64,000 bases of DNA from Hydractinia symbiolongicarpus. Its lineage: Eukaryota; Cnidaria; Hydrozoa; Anthoathecata; Hydractiniidae. Of the stretch, positions 10,681 through 21,845 are shown piece by piece. Each line of letters opens with the position of its first letter. Positions within the stretch are counted from its first letter, which is position 1. The position numbers and the translations under genes are program-made. The DNA lies in assembly GCF_029227915.1 (NCBI RefSeq), contig NC_079876.1, positions 21,888,001 through 21,952,000 of the forward strand, given 5' to 3'. A model generated the notes under the pieces. The model ran no database searches. It was given only the letters and a program-made list of their open reading frames with translations, and had not been told where the DNA came from.

Positions 10681-12310
10681 CCATGGTCTCACAACACAGT
10701 GAACTACCTGTAGAGGCCTCTAAGGCCTGTTATATGACCTTTTACCACCTAATAAAAGCCTTACACGTAAATCACGTGGTTCCACGTGCCTGCGCAGGTT
10801 AGCATCGGTCTATTCCTTCTACACTCACTGGACTACGACGTTTCAAGTCGTTTTCCATCGCGCCATGGTCTTACAACGCGGTGAAATACGTGTAAAGGCT
10901 TATAAGGACTGTTATATGGCCTTTTGCCGCCTAATAAAGGCTTTACACCTAAAACACGTTGTTCGACGTGTCTGCGCAGGTTACCATCGGTCTATTCCTT
11001 CCACTCTCAATGGACTACGAGGTCTCAAGTCGTTTTCCATCGCGCCATGGTCTTACAACGCAGTGAAATACGTGTAAAGGCCTTTAAGGACTGTTATATG
11101 GCCTTTTGCCGCCTAATGAAGGCCTTACACCAAAAACACGTGGTTCGACGTGTCTGCGCAGGTTACCATCGATCTATTCCTTCCACTCTCAATTGACTAC
11201 GAGGTCTCAAGTCACTTTCCAACGCGCCATGGTGTTACAACATAGTGAACTACGTGTAGAGGCCTCTAAAGACTGTTATATGGCCCTTTGCCAACTAACA
11301 AAGGCCCTACACGTAAATCACGTGGTTCCACGTGCCTGCCCATGTTAGCATCGGTCTATTCCTTTTACACTCACTGGACTACGACGTTTCAAGTCGTTTT
11401 CCATCACGCCATTGTCTTACAACACTGTGAACTACGTGTAAAGCCTTCTGAAGACTGTAAAATGACATTCTGACGCCTAATAAAGGGTTTACACGTAAAT
11501 CACGTGTTTCCACGTGCCTGAGCAGGTTAGCATCGGTCTATTCCTTCTACACTCAATAAACTACGACGTCTCAAGTTGTTTTCCATCACGCCATGGTCTC
11601 ACAACACAGTGAACTACCTGTAGAGGCCTCTAAGCCCTGTTATATGACCTTTTACCACCTAATAAAAGCCTTACACGTAAATCACGTGGTTCCACGTGCC
11701 TGCGCAGGTTAGCATCGGTCTATTCCTTCTACACTCACTGAACTACGACGTTTCAAGTCGTTTTCCATCGCGCCATGGTCTTACAACGCGGTGAAATACG
11801 TGTAAAGGCTTATAAAGACTGTTATATGGCCTTTTGCCGCCTAATAAAGGCTTTACACCTAAAACACGTTGTTCGACGTGTCTGCGCAGGTTACCATCGG
11901 TCTATTCCTTCCACTCTCAATGGACTACGAGGTCTCAAGTCGTTTTCCATCGCGCCATGGTCTTACAACGCAGTGAAATACGTGTAAAGACCTTTAAGGA
12001 CTGTTATATGGCCTTTTGCCGCCTAATGAAGGCCTTACACCAAAAACACGTGGTTCGACGTGTCTGCGCAGGTTACCATCGATCTATTCCTTCCACTCTC
12101 AATTGACTACGAGGTCTCAAGTCACTTTCCAACGCGCCATGGTGTTACAACATAGTGAACTACGTGTAGAGGCCTCTAAAGACTGTTATATGGCCCTTTG
12201 CCAACTAACAAAGGCCCTACACGTAAATCACGTGGTTCCACGTGCCTGCCCATGTTAGCATCGGTCTATTCCTTTTACACTCACTGGACTACGACGTTTC
12301 AAGTCGTTTT
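10490..12310 (+). repeat. 910-bp pentameric HOR, two tandem copies
   Basis: Five monomers repeat at an exact offset of 910 bp (5 x 182): landmarks 10,865 and 11,775, 11,106 and 12,016, 11,288 and 12,198. The copies are near identical, with single differences such as AAGGCCTTTAAGG against AAGACCTTTAAGG. The match begins near 10,490/11,400 at an ATTGTCTTACAACACTG monomer and fades near 12,300. Confidence 0.9.
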
Positions 12311-14700
12311 CCATCGCGCCATGGTCTTACAACACTGTGAACTACGTGTAAAGGCTTCTGAAGACTGTAAAATGACATTCTGACGCTTAATAAAGGGTTT
12401 ACACGTAAATCACGTGTTTCCACATGCCTGAGCAGGTTAGCAGCGGTCTATTCCTTCTACACTCACTGGACTACGACGTTTCAAGTCGTTTTCCATCGCG
12501 CCATGGTCTTACAACGCAGTGAAATACGTGTAAAGGCTTCTAAGGACTGTTATATGGCCTTTTGCCGCCTAATAAAGGCCTTACACCTAAAACGCGTGGT
12601 TCGACGTGTCTGCGCAGGTTACCATCGGTCTATTCCTTCCACTCTCAATGGACTACGACGTTCGTGTCGCTTTCTAACGCGCCATGGTCTTACAACATAG
12701 TGAACTACGTGTAGAGGCCTCTAAGGGCTGCTATATGACCTTTTACCACCTAATAAAAGCCTTACACGTAAATCACGTGGTTCCACTCAATGGACTACTA
12801 CGTCTCAAGTCGTTTTCCATCGCGCCATGGTCTTAAAACGCAGTGAAATACGTGTAAAGGCCTCTAAGGACTGTTATATGGCCTTTTGCCGCCTAACAAA
12901 GGCCCTACACGCAAATCACGTGGTTCCACGTGCCTGCCCACGTTAGCATCGGTCTATTCCTTTTACACTCACTGGACTACGACGTTTCAAGTCGTTCTCC
13001 ATCACGCCATGGTCTTACAACACTGTGAACTACGTGTAAAGCCTTCTGAAGACTGTAAAATGACATTTTGACGCCTAATAAAGGGTTTACACGTAAATCA
13101 CGTGTTTCCACGTGCCTGAGCAGGTTAACATCGGTCTATTCCTTCTACACTCAATAAACTACGACGTCTGAACTTATGTTCCATCGCGCCATGGTCTTAC
13201 AGCACAGTGAACTACGTGTAGAGGCCTCTAAGGGCTGTTAATTGACCTTTTATCACCTAATACAAGCCTTACACGTAAATCACGTGGTTCCACGTACTTC
13301 CGCAGGTTAACATCGGTCTATTCCTCCTACACTCACTGGACTACGACGTTTCAAGTCGTTTTCCATCGCGCCATGGTCTTACAACGCGGTGAACTACGTG
13401 TAAAGGCTTATAAAGACTGTTATATGGCCTTTTGCCGCCTAATAAAGGCTTTACACCTAAAACACGTTGTTCGACGTGTCTGCGCAGGTTACCATCGGTC
13501 TATTCCTTCCACTCTCAATGGACTACGAGGTCTCAAGTCGTTTTCCATCGCGCCATGGTCTTACAACGCAGTGAAATACGTGTAAAGACCTTTAAGGACT
13601 GTTATATGGCCTTTTGCCGCCTAACGAAGGCCTTACACCAAAAACACGTGGTTCGACGTGTCTGCGCAGGTTACCATCGATCTATTCCTTCCACTCTCAA
13701 TTGACTACGAGGTCTCAAGTCGCTTTCCAACGCGCCATGGTGTTACAACATAGTGAACTACGTGTAGAGGCCTCTAAAGACTGTTATATGGCCCTTTGCC
13801 AACTAACAAAGGCCCTACACGTAAATCACGTGGTTCCACGTGCCTGCCCATGTTAGCATCGGTCTATTCCTTTTACACTCACTGGACTACGACGTTTCAA
13901 GTCGTTTTCCATCGCGCCATGGTCTTACAACACTGTGAACTACGTGTAAAGGCTTCTGAAGACTGTAAAATGACATTCTGACGCTTAATAAAGGGTTTAC
14001 ACGTAAATCACGTGTTTCCACGTGCCTGAGCAGGTTAGTATCGGTCTATTCCTTCTACACTCACTGGACTACGACGTTTCAAGTCGTTTTCCATCGCGCC
14101 ATGGTCTTACAACGCAGTGAAATACGTGTAAAGGCTTCTAAGGACTGTTATATGGCCTTTTGCCGCCTAATAAAGGCCTTACACCTAAAACGCGTGGTTC
14201 GACGTGTCTGCGCAGGTTACCATCGGTCTATTCCTTCCACTCTCAATGGACTACGACGTCTCGAGTCGCTTTCTAACGAGCCATGGTCTTACAACATAGT
14301 GAACTACGTGTAGAGGCCTCTAAGGGCTGCTATATGACCTTTTACCACCTAATAAAAGCCTTACATGTAAATCACGTGGTTCCACTCAATGGACTACTAC
14401 GTCTCAAGTCGTTTTCCATCGCGCCATGGTCTTAAAACGCAGTGAAATACGTGTAAAGGCCTCTAAGGACTGTTATATGGGCTTTTGCCGCCTAACAAAG
14501 GCCCTACACGCAAATCACGTGGTTCCACGTGCCTGCCCATGTTAGCATCGGTCTATTCCTTTTACACCCACTGGACTACGACGTTTCAAGTCGTTTTCCA
14601 TCGCGCCATGGTCTTACAACACTGTGAACTACGTGTAAAGCCTTCTGAGGACTGTAAAATGACATTCTGACGCCTAATAAAGGGTTAACACGTAAATCAC
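11732..14700 (+). repeat. 1,598-bp HOR shift
   Basis: Landmarks 11,775/13,373, 12,016/13,614, 12,198/13,796 and 12,503/14,101 all differ by 1,598 bp. After a 1-bp deletion near 12,660 (GACGTTCGTG against GACGTCTCGTG) the offset becomes 1,599. The rare variant GTAAAGACCTTTAAGG at about 11,985 is carried over to about 13,583, so the second copy descends from a unit already carrying that change. Confidence 0.85.
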
Positions 14701-17700
14701 CTGTTTCCACGTGCCTGAGCAGGTTAACATCGGTCTATTCCTTCTACACTCAATAAACTACGACGTCTGAACTTATTTTCCTAGAATATCGCGCCATGGT
14801 CTTACAACGCGGTGAAATACGTGTAAAGGCTTATAAGGACTGTTATATGGCCTTTTGCCGCCTAATAAAGGCTTTACACCTAAAACACGTTGTTCGACGT
14901 GTCTGCGCAGGTTACCATCGGTCTATTCCTTCCACTCTCAATTGACTACGAGGTCTCAAGTCACTTTCCAACGCGCCATGGTGTTACAACATAGTGAACT
15001 ACGTGTAGAGGCCTCTAAAGACTGTTATATGGCCTTTTGCTGCCTAATAAAGGGTTTACACGTAAATCACGTGTTTCCACGTGCCTGAGCAGGTTACCAT
15101 CGGTCTATTCCTTCTACACTCACTGGACTACGACGTTTCAAGTCGTTTTCCATCGCGCCATGGTCTTACAACGCAGTGAAATACGTGTAAAGGCTTCTAA
15201 GGACTGTTATATGGCCTTTTGCCGCCTAATAAAGGCCTTACACCTAAAACGTGTGGTTCGACGTGTCTGCGCAGGTTACCATCGGTCTATTCCTTCCACT
15301 CCCAATGGATTACGACGTCTCGTGTCGCTTTCTAACGCGCCATGGTCTTACAACATAGTGAAATACGTGTAAAGGCCTTTAAGGACTGTTATATGGCCTT
15401 TTGCCGCCTAATGAAGGCCTTACACCTAAAACACGAGGTTTGACGTGTCTGCGCAGGTTACCATCGATCTATTCCTTCCACTCTCAATTGACTACGAGGT
15501 CTCAAGTCACTTTCCAACGCGCCATGGTGTTACAACATAGTGAACTACGTGTAGAGGCCTCTAAAGACTGTTATATGGCCTTTTGCTGCCTAATAAAGGG
15601 TTTACACGTAAATCACGTGTTTCCACGTGCCTGAGCAGGTTACCATCGGTCTATTCCTTCTACACTCACTGGACTACGACGTTTCAAGTCGTTTTCCATG
15701 GCGCCATGGTCTTACAACGCAGTGAAATACGTGTAAAGGCCTTTAAGGACTGTTATATGGCCTTTTGCCGCCTAACGAAGGCCTTACACCAAAAACACGT
15801 GGTTCTACGTGTCTGCGCAGGTTACCATCGATCTATTCCTTCCACTCTCAATTGACTACGAGGTCTCAAGTCGCTTTCCAACGCGCCATGGTGTTACAAC
15901 ATAGTGAACTACGTGTAGAGGCCTCTAAAGACTGTTATATGGCCCTTTGCCAACTAACAAAGGCCCTACACGTAAATCACGTGGTTCCACGTGCCTGCCC
16001 ATGTTAGCATCGGTCTATTCCTTTTACACTCACTGGACTACGACGTTTCAAGTCGTTTTCCATCGCGCCATGGTCTTGCAACACTGTGAACTACGTGTAA
16101 AGGCTTCTGAAGACTGTAAAATGACATTCTGACGCTTAATAAAGGGTTTACACGTAAATCACGTGTTTCCACGTGCCTGAGCAGGTTAGCATCGGTCTAT
16201 TCCTTCTACACTCACTGGACTACGACGTTTCAAGTCGTTTTCCATCGCGCCATGGTCTTACAACGCAGTGAAATACGTGTAAAGGCTTCTAAGGACTGTT
16301 ATATGGCCTTTTGCCGCCTAATAAAGGCCTTACACCTAAAACGCGTGGTTCGACGTGTCTGCGCAGGTTACCATCGGTCTATTCCTTCCACTCTCAATGG
16401 ACTACGACGTCTCGAGTCGCTTTCTAACGCGCCATGGTCTTACAACATAGTGAACTACGTGTAGAGGCCTCTAAGGGCTGCTATATGACCTTTTACCACC
16501 TAATAAAAGCCTTACATGTAAATCACGTGGTTCCACTCAATGGACTACTACGTCTCAAGTCGTTTTCCATCGCGCCATGGTCTTAAAACGCAGTGAAATA
16601 CGTGTAAAGGCCTCTAAGGACTGTTATATGGGCTTTTGCCGCCTAACTAAGGCCCTACACGCAAATCACGTGGTTCCACGTGCCTGCCCATGTTAGCATC
16701 GGTCTATTCCTTTTACACCCACTGGACTACGACGTTTCAAGTCGTTTTCCATCGCGCCATGGTCTTACAACACTGTGAACTACGTGTAAAGCCTTCTGAG
16801 GACTGTAAAATGACATTCTGACGCCTAATAAAGGGTTAACACGTAAATCACCTGTTTCCACGTGCCTGAGCAGGTTAACATCGGTCTATTCCTTCTACAC
16901 TCAATAAACTACGACGTCTGAACTTATTTTCCCAGAATATCGCGCCATGGTCTTACAACGCGGTGAAATACGTGTAAAGGCTTATAAGGACTGTTATATG
17001 GCCTTTTGCCGCCTAATAAAGGCTTTACACCTAAAACACGTTGTTCGACGTGTCTGCGCAGGTTACCATCGGTCTATTCCTTCCACTCTCAATTGACTAC
17101 GAGGTCTCAAGTCACTTTCCAACGCGCCATGGTGTTACAACATAGTGAACTACGTGTAGAGGCCTCTAAAGACTGTTATATGGCCTTTTGCTGCCTAATA
17201 AAGGGTTTACACGTAAATCACGTGTTTCCACGTGCCTGAGCAGGTTACCATCGGTCTATTCCTTCTACACTCACTGGACTACGACGTTTCAAGTCGTTTT
17301 CCATCGCGCCATGGTCTTACAACGCAGTGAAATACGTGTAAAGGCTTCTAAGGACTGTTATATGGCCTTTTGCCGCCTAATAAAGGCCTTACACCTAAAA
17401 CGTGTGGTTCGACGTGTCTGCGCAGGTTACCATCGGTCTATTCCTTCCACTCCCAATGGATTACGACGTCTCGTGTGGCTTTCTAACGCGCCATGGTCTT
17501 ACAACATAGTGAAATACGTGTAAAGGCCTTTAAGGACTGTTATATGGCCTTTTGCCGCCTAATGAAGGCCTTACACCTAAAACACGAGGTTTGACGTGTC
17601 TGCGCAGGTTACCATCGATCTATTCCTTCCACTCTCAATTGACTACGAGGTCTCAAGTCACTTTCCAACGCGCCATGGTCTTACAACATAGTGAACTACG

Positions 17701-17715
17701 TGTAGAGGCCTCTAA
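13555..17715 (+). repeat. 2,151-bp HOR, two copies
   Basis: About 13,555-15,564 matches about 15,706-17,715 at a constant offset of 2,151 bp (13,796/15,947, 14,101/16,252, 14,855/17,006, 15,401/17,552). The copies share the private 6-bp insertion at 14,782/16,933 and the AATCACCTG variant at about 14,696/16,847, so the duplication is recent. They part at about 17,715, where one copy has CTAAAGACTG and the other CTAAGGGCTGC. Confidence 0.9.
14608..14795 (+). repeat. 188-bp monomer with 6-bp insertion
   Basis: The tail reads TTTTCC-TAGAAT-ATCGCGCC instead of TTTTCCATCGCGCC, making the landmark spacing 14,608 to 14,796 equal to 188 bp. The copy 2,151 bp downstream has CAGAAT at the same place (near 16,933). 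I did not see this insertion elsewhere in the window. Confidence 0.88.
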
Positions 17716-18293
17716 GGGCTGCTATATGACCTTTTACCACCTAATAAAAGCCTTACACGTAAATCACGTGGTTCCACTCAATGGACTACTACGTCTCAAG
17801 TCGTTTTGCATCGCGCCATGGTCTTAAAACGCAGTGAAATACGTGTAAAGGCCTCTAAGGACTGTTATATGGCCTTTTGCCGCCTAACAAAGGCCCTACA
17901 CGCAAATCACGTGGTTCCACGTGCCTGCCCATGTTAGCATCGGTCTATTCCTTTTACACTCACTGGACTACGACGTTTCAAGTCGTTTTCCATCACGCCA
18001 TGGTCTTACAACACTGTGAACTACGTGTAAAGCCTTCTGAAGACTGTAAAATGACATTCTGACGCCTAATAAAGGGTTTACACGTAAATCACGTGTTTCC
18101 ACGTGCCTGAGCAGGTTAACATCGGTCTATTCATTCTACACTCAATAAACTACGAAGTCTGAACTTATTTTCCATCGCGCCATGGTCTTACAGCACAGTG
18201 AACTACGTGTAGAGGCCTCTAAGGGCTGTTATATGACCTTTTATCACCTAATACAAGCCTTACACGTAAATCACGTGGTTCCACGTACTTCCG

Positions 18294-18347
18294 CAGGTTA
18301 ACATCGGTCTATTCCTCCTACAGGTTACCATCGGTCTATTCCTGCCA
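18294..18347 (+). repeat. 27-bp tandem duplication inside a monomer
   Basis: The 27-bp block CAGGTTAACATCGG...CCTCCTA at 18,294-18,320 is followed directly by a diverged copy at 18,321-18,347 (CAGGTTACCATCGG...CCTGCCA). The landmark spacing 18,182 to 18,391 is therefore 209 bp, 27 more than a monomer. The two halves belong to different monomer types (CCTCCTA against CCTGCCA), so this is a crossover out of register by 27 bp between two diverged monomers rather than simple slippage. Confidence 0.9.
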
Positions 18348-18564
18348 CACTCAACGGACTACGATGTCTCAAGTCGTTTTCTGGCGCACCGTGGTCTTAC
18401 AGCACAGTGAACTACGTGTAAAGGCCTCTCAGGACTGTTATATGGCCCTTTACCAACTAACAAAGGCCCTACACGTAAATCACGTGTTCCACGTGCCTAC
18501 GCAGTTTACCATCGGTCTATTCCTTCCACTCTCCATGGGCTACGACGTCTCAAGTTGTTTTCCA

Positions 18565-18890
18565 TCACTCCGTGGTCTTACATCACAGTGAACTACGTGT
18601 AGAGGCCTCTTAGGGCTGTTATATGACCTTTTACCACCTAATAAAAGCCTTACACGTAAAACATGTGGTTCCATGTGTTAGCTCAGGTAAACATCGGTCT
18701 ATTCCTTCTACACTCAATAAACTACGAAGTCTGAACTTATTTTCCATCACTCCGTGGTCTTACATCAAAGTGAACTACGTGTAGAGGCCTCTTAGGGCTG
18801 TTATATGACCTTTTACCACCTAATAAAAGCCTTACACGTAAAACATGTGGTTCCATGTGTTAGCTCAGGTAAACATCGGTCTATTCCTTC
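18565..18890 (+). repeat. TpG-type monomers (both CACGTG boxes changed)
   Basis: In these monomers the usual CACGTGG-tt-CCACGTG becomes CATGTGG-tt-CCATGTG, so both CACG motifs read CATG. They also share TCCGTGGTCTTACATCA and CCTCTTAGGGCTG. Two adjacent copies lie near 18,565 and 18,746. Relatives with the same CATGTGG/CCATGTG change occur near 19,750, 25,015, 26,460, 29,485, 33,010, 51,865, 53,120, 55,095, 56,885, 59,585 and 63,375. The C-to-T changes fit deamination of methylated CpG in an ancestor that was then amplified; that cause is inference. Confidence 0.82.
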
Positions 18891-20025
18891 TACACTCACT
18901 GGACTACGACGTTTCAAGTCGTTTTACATCGCGCCATGGTCTTACAACGCAGTGAAATACGTGTAAAGGCTTCTGAAGACTGTAAAATGACCTTCTGACG
19001 CCTTACAAAGGTCCTACACGTAAATCACGTGGTTCCACGAGCCTGCGCAGGTTACCATCGGTCTATTCCTTCCACTCTCAATGGGCTACGACGTCTCAAG
19101 TTGTTTTCCATCACGCCATGGTCTCACAACACAGTGAACTACGTGTAGAGGCCTCTAAAGATTGTTATATGGCCTGTTGCCGCCTAATAAAGGCCTTACA
19201 CGTAATTCACGTGCTTCGACGTGTCTGCGCAGGTAACCATCGGTCTATTCCTACCACTCTCAATGGACTACGACGTCTCAAGTTGCTTTCCATCCCGCCA
19301 TTGTTTACAACACAGTAAAATACGTGCAGAGGCCACTGAAGATTCTTATATGGTCTGTTGCCGCCTAATAAAGGCTTTACACGTAATTCACGTGGTTTGA
19401 CGTGTCTGCGCAGGTTACCATCGGTCTATTCCTGCCACACTCAACGGACTACGATGTCTCAAGTCGTTTTCTGGCGCACCGTGGTCTTACAGCACAGTGA
19501 ACTACGTGTAAAGGCCTCTCAGGACTGTTATATGGCCCTTTACCAACTAACAAAGGCCCTACACGTAAATCACGTGTTCCACGTGCCTACGCAGTTTACC
19601 ATCGGTCTATTCCTTCCACTCTCCATATGCTACGACGTCTCAAGTTGTTTTCCATCACTCCGTGGTCTTACATCACAGTGAACTACGTGTAGAGGCCTCT
19701 TAGGGCTGTTATATGACCTTTTACCACCTAATAAAAGCCTTACACGTAAAACATGTGGTTCCATGTGTTAGCTCAGGTAAACATCGGTCTACTCCTCCTA
19801 CACTCAATGGACTTCTTCGTCTCAAGTCGTTTTCCATCGCGCCATGGTCTTACAACGCAGTGAAATACGTGTAAAGGAATTTAAGGACTGTTATATGACC
19901 TTTTACCACCTAATAAAAGCCTTACACATAAATCACGTGGTTCCACGTACTTCCGCAGGTCAACATCGGTCTATTCCTCCTACACTTAATGGACTACGAC
20001 GTCTCAAGTCCTTTTCCATCGTCCC

Positions 20026-21720
20026 ATGATCTTACAACGCAGTGAACTACGTGTAGAGGCCTCTAAAGACTGTTATATGGCCTTTTGCCAACTAAAAAAG
20101 GCCCTACACGTAAATCACGTAGTTCCACGTGCCTGTCCATGTTAGCATCGGTCTATTCCTTTTACACTCACTGGACTACGACGTTTCAAGTCGTTTTCCA
20201 TCGCGCCATGGTCTTACAACACTGTGAACTACGTGTAAAGGCTTCTGAAGACTGTAAAATGACATTCTGACGCCTAATAAAGGGTTTACACGTAAATCAC
20301 GTGTTTCCACGTGCCTGAGCAGGTTAATATCGGTCTATTCCTTCTACACTCAATGGACTACGACGTTTGAACTTATTTTCCATCGCGCCATGGTCTTACA
20401 GCACAGTGAACTACGTGTAGAGGCCTCTAAGGGCTGTTATATGACCTTTTATCACCTAATACATGCCTTACACGTAAATCACGTGGTTCCACGCACTTCC
20501 GCAGGTTAACATCGGTCTATTCCTCCTACACTCAATGGAATACGACGTCTCAAGTCCTTTTCCATCGTCCCATGATCTTACAACGCAGTGAACTACGTGT
20601 AGAGGCCTCTAAAGACTGTTATATGGCCTTTTGCCAACTAACAAAGGCCCTACACGTAAATCACGTAGTTCCACGTGCCTGCCCATGTTAGCATCGGTCT
20701 ATTCCTTTTACACTCACTGGACTACGACGTTTCAAGTCGTTTTCCATCGCGCCATGGTCTTACAACACTGTGAACTACGTGTAAAGGCTTCTGAAGACTG
20801 TAAAATGACATTCTGACGCCTAATAAAGGGTTTACACGTAAATCACGTGTTTCCACGTGCCTGAGCAGGTTAATATCGGTCTATTCCTTCTACACTCAAT
20901 GGACTACGACGTTTGAACTTATTTTCCATCGCGCCATGGTCTTACAGCACAGTGAATTACGTGTAGAGGCCTCTAAGGGCTGTTATATGACCTTTTATCA
21001 CCTAATACATGCCTTACACGTAAATCACGTGGTTCCACGCACTTCCGCAGGTTAACATCGGTCTATTCCTCCTACACTCAATGGAATACGACGTCTCAAG
21101 TCCTTTTCCATCGTCCCATGATCTTACAACGCAGTGAACTACGTGTAGAGGCCTCTAAAGACTGTTATATGGCCTTTTGCCAACTAACAAAGGCCCTACA
21201 CGTAAATCACGTAGTTCCACGTGCCTGCCCATGTTAGCATCGGTCTATTCCTTTTACACTCACTGGACTACGACGTTTCAAGTCGTTTTCCATCGCGCCA
21301 TGGTCTTACAACACTGTGAACTACGTGTAAAGGCTTCTGAAGACTGTAAAATAACATTCTGACGCCTAATAAAGGGTTTACACGTAAATCACGTGTTTCC
21401 ACGTGCCTGAGCAGGTTAATATCGGTCTATTCCTTCTACACTCAATGGACTACGACGTTTGAACTTATTTTCCATCGCGCCATGGTCTTACAGCACAGTG
21501 AACTACGTGTAGAGGCCTTTAAGGGCTGTTATATGACCTTTTATCACCTAATACATGCCTTACACGTAAATCACGTGGTTCCACGTACTTTCGCAGGTTA
21601 ACATCGGTCTATTCCTCCTACACTCAATGGACTACGACGTCTCAAGTCCTTTTCCATCGTCCCATGATCTTACAACGCAGTGAACTACGTGTAGAGGCCT
21701 CTAAAGATTGTTATATGGCC
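20026..21720 (+). repeat. 546-bp trimeric HOR, three copies plus start of a fourth
   Basis: The marker ATGATCTTACAACGCAG is at 20,026, 20,572, 21,118 and 21,664, each 546 bp (3 x 182) apart. The three monomers are the ATGATC type, the GTAAAATGACATTCTGACG type, and the TATCACCTAATACATGCC type. Copies are almost identical; one copy has AATAACATTC instead of AATGACATTC (near 21,350). The fourth copy switches to the GTTGTGCC monomer at about 21,720. The same trimer reappears inside the 33-43 kb region. Confidence 0.94.
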
Positions 21721-21845
21721 TGTTGTGCCTAATAAAGGCTCTACACGTAATTCACGTGCTTCGATGTGTCTGCGCAGGTAATCATCGGTCTATTCCTTCC
21801 ACTCTCAATGGACTACGACGTTTCAAGTCGCTTTCCATCGCGCCA
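21664..21845 (+). repeat. Short marker monomer with GTTGTGCC
   Basis: This monomer has GTTGTGCCTAATAAAGG where others have GTTGCCGCCTAATAAAGG, a 2-bp loss with one change. The same marker is found near 35,836, 38,916, 40,541, 42,712 and 51,105. Four of those open the units of the 35-44 kb HOR, so it serves as a lineage tag linking 21.7 kb, 35-43 kb and 51 kb. Confidence 0.85.

Larger units (their letters stand above)
17715..20026 (+). repeat. Mixed monomers joining two HOR families
   Basis: No single period covers this stretch. It contains monomers of the 545-bp trimer type (GTGGTCTTACAGCAC at about 18,391 and 19,48x), two adjacent TpG-type monomers (near 18,565 and 18,746), and a further TpG-type copy near 19,660-19,790. 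The composition suggests a patchwork of short segments copied from several HOR families. Confidence 0.75.
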
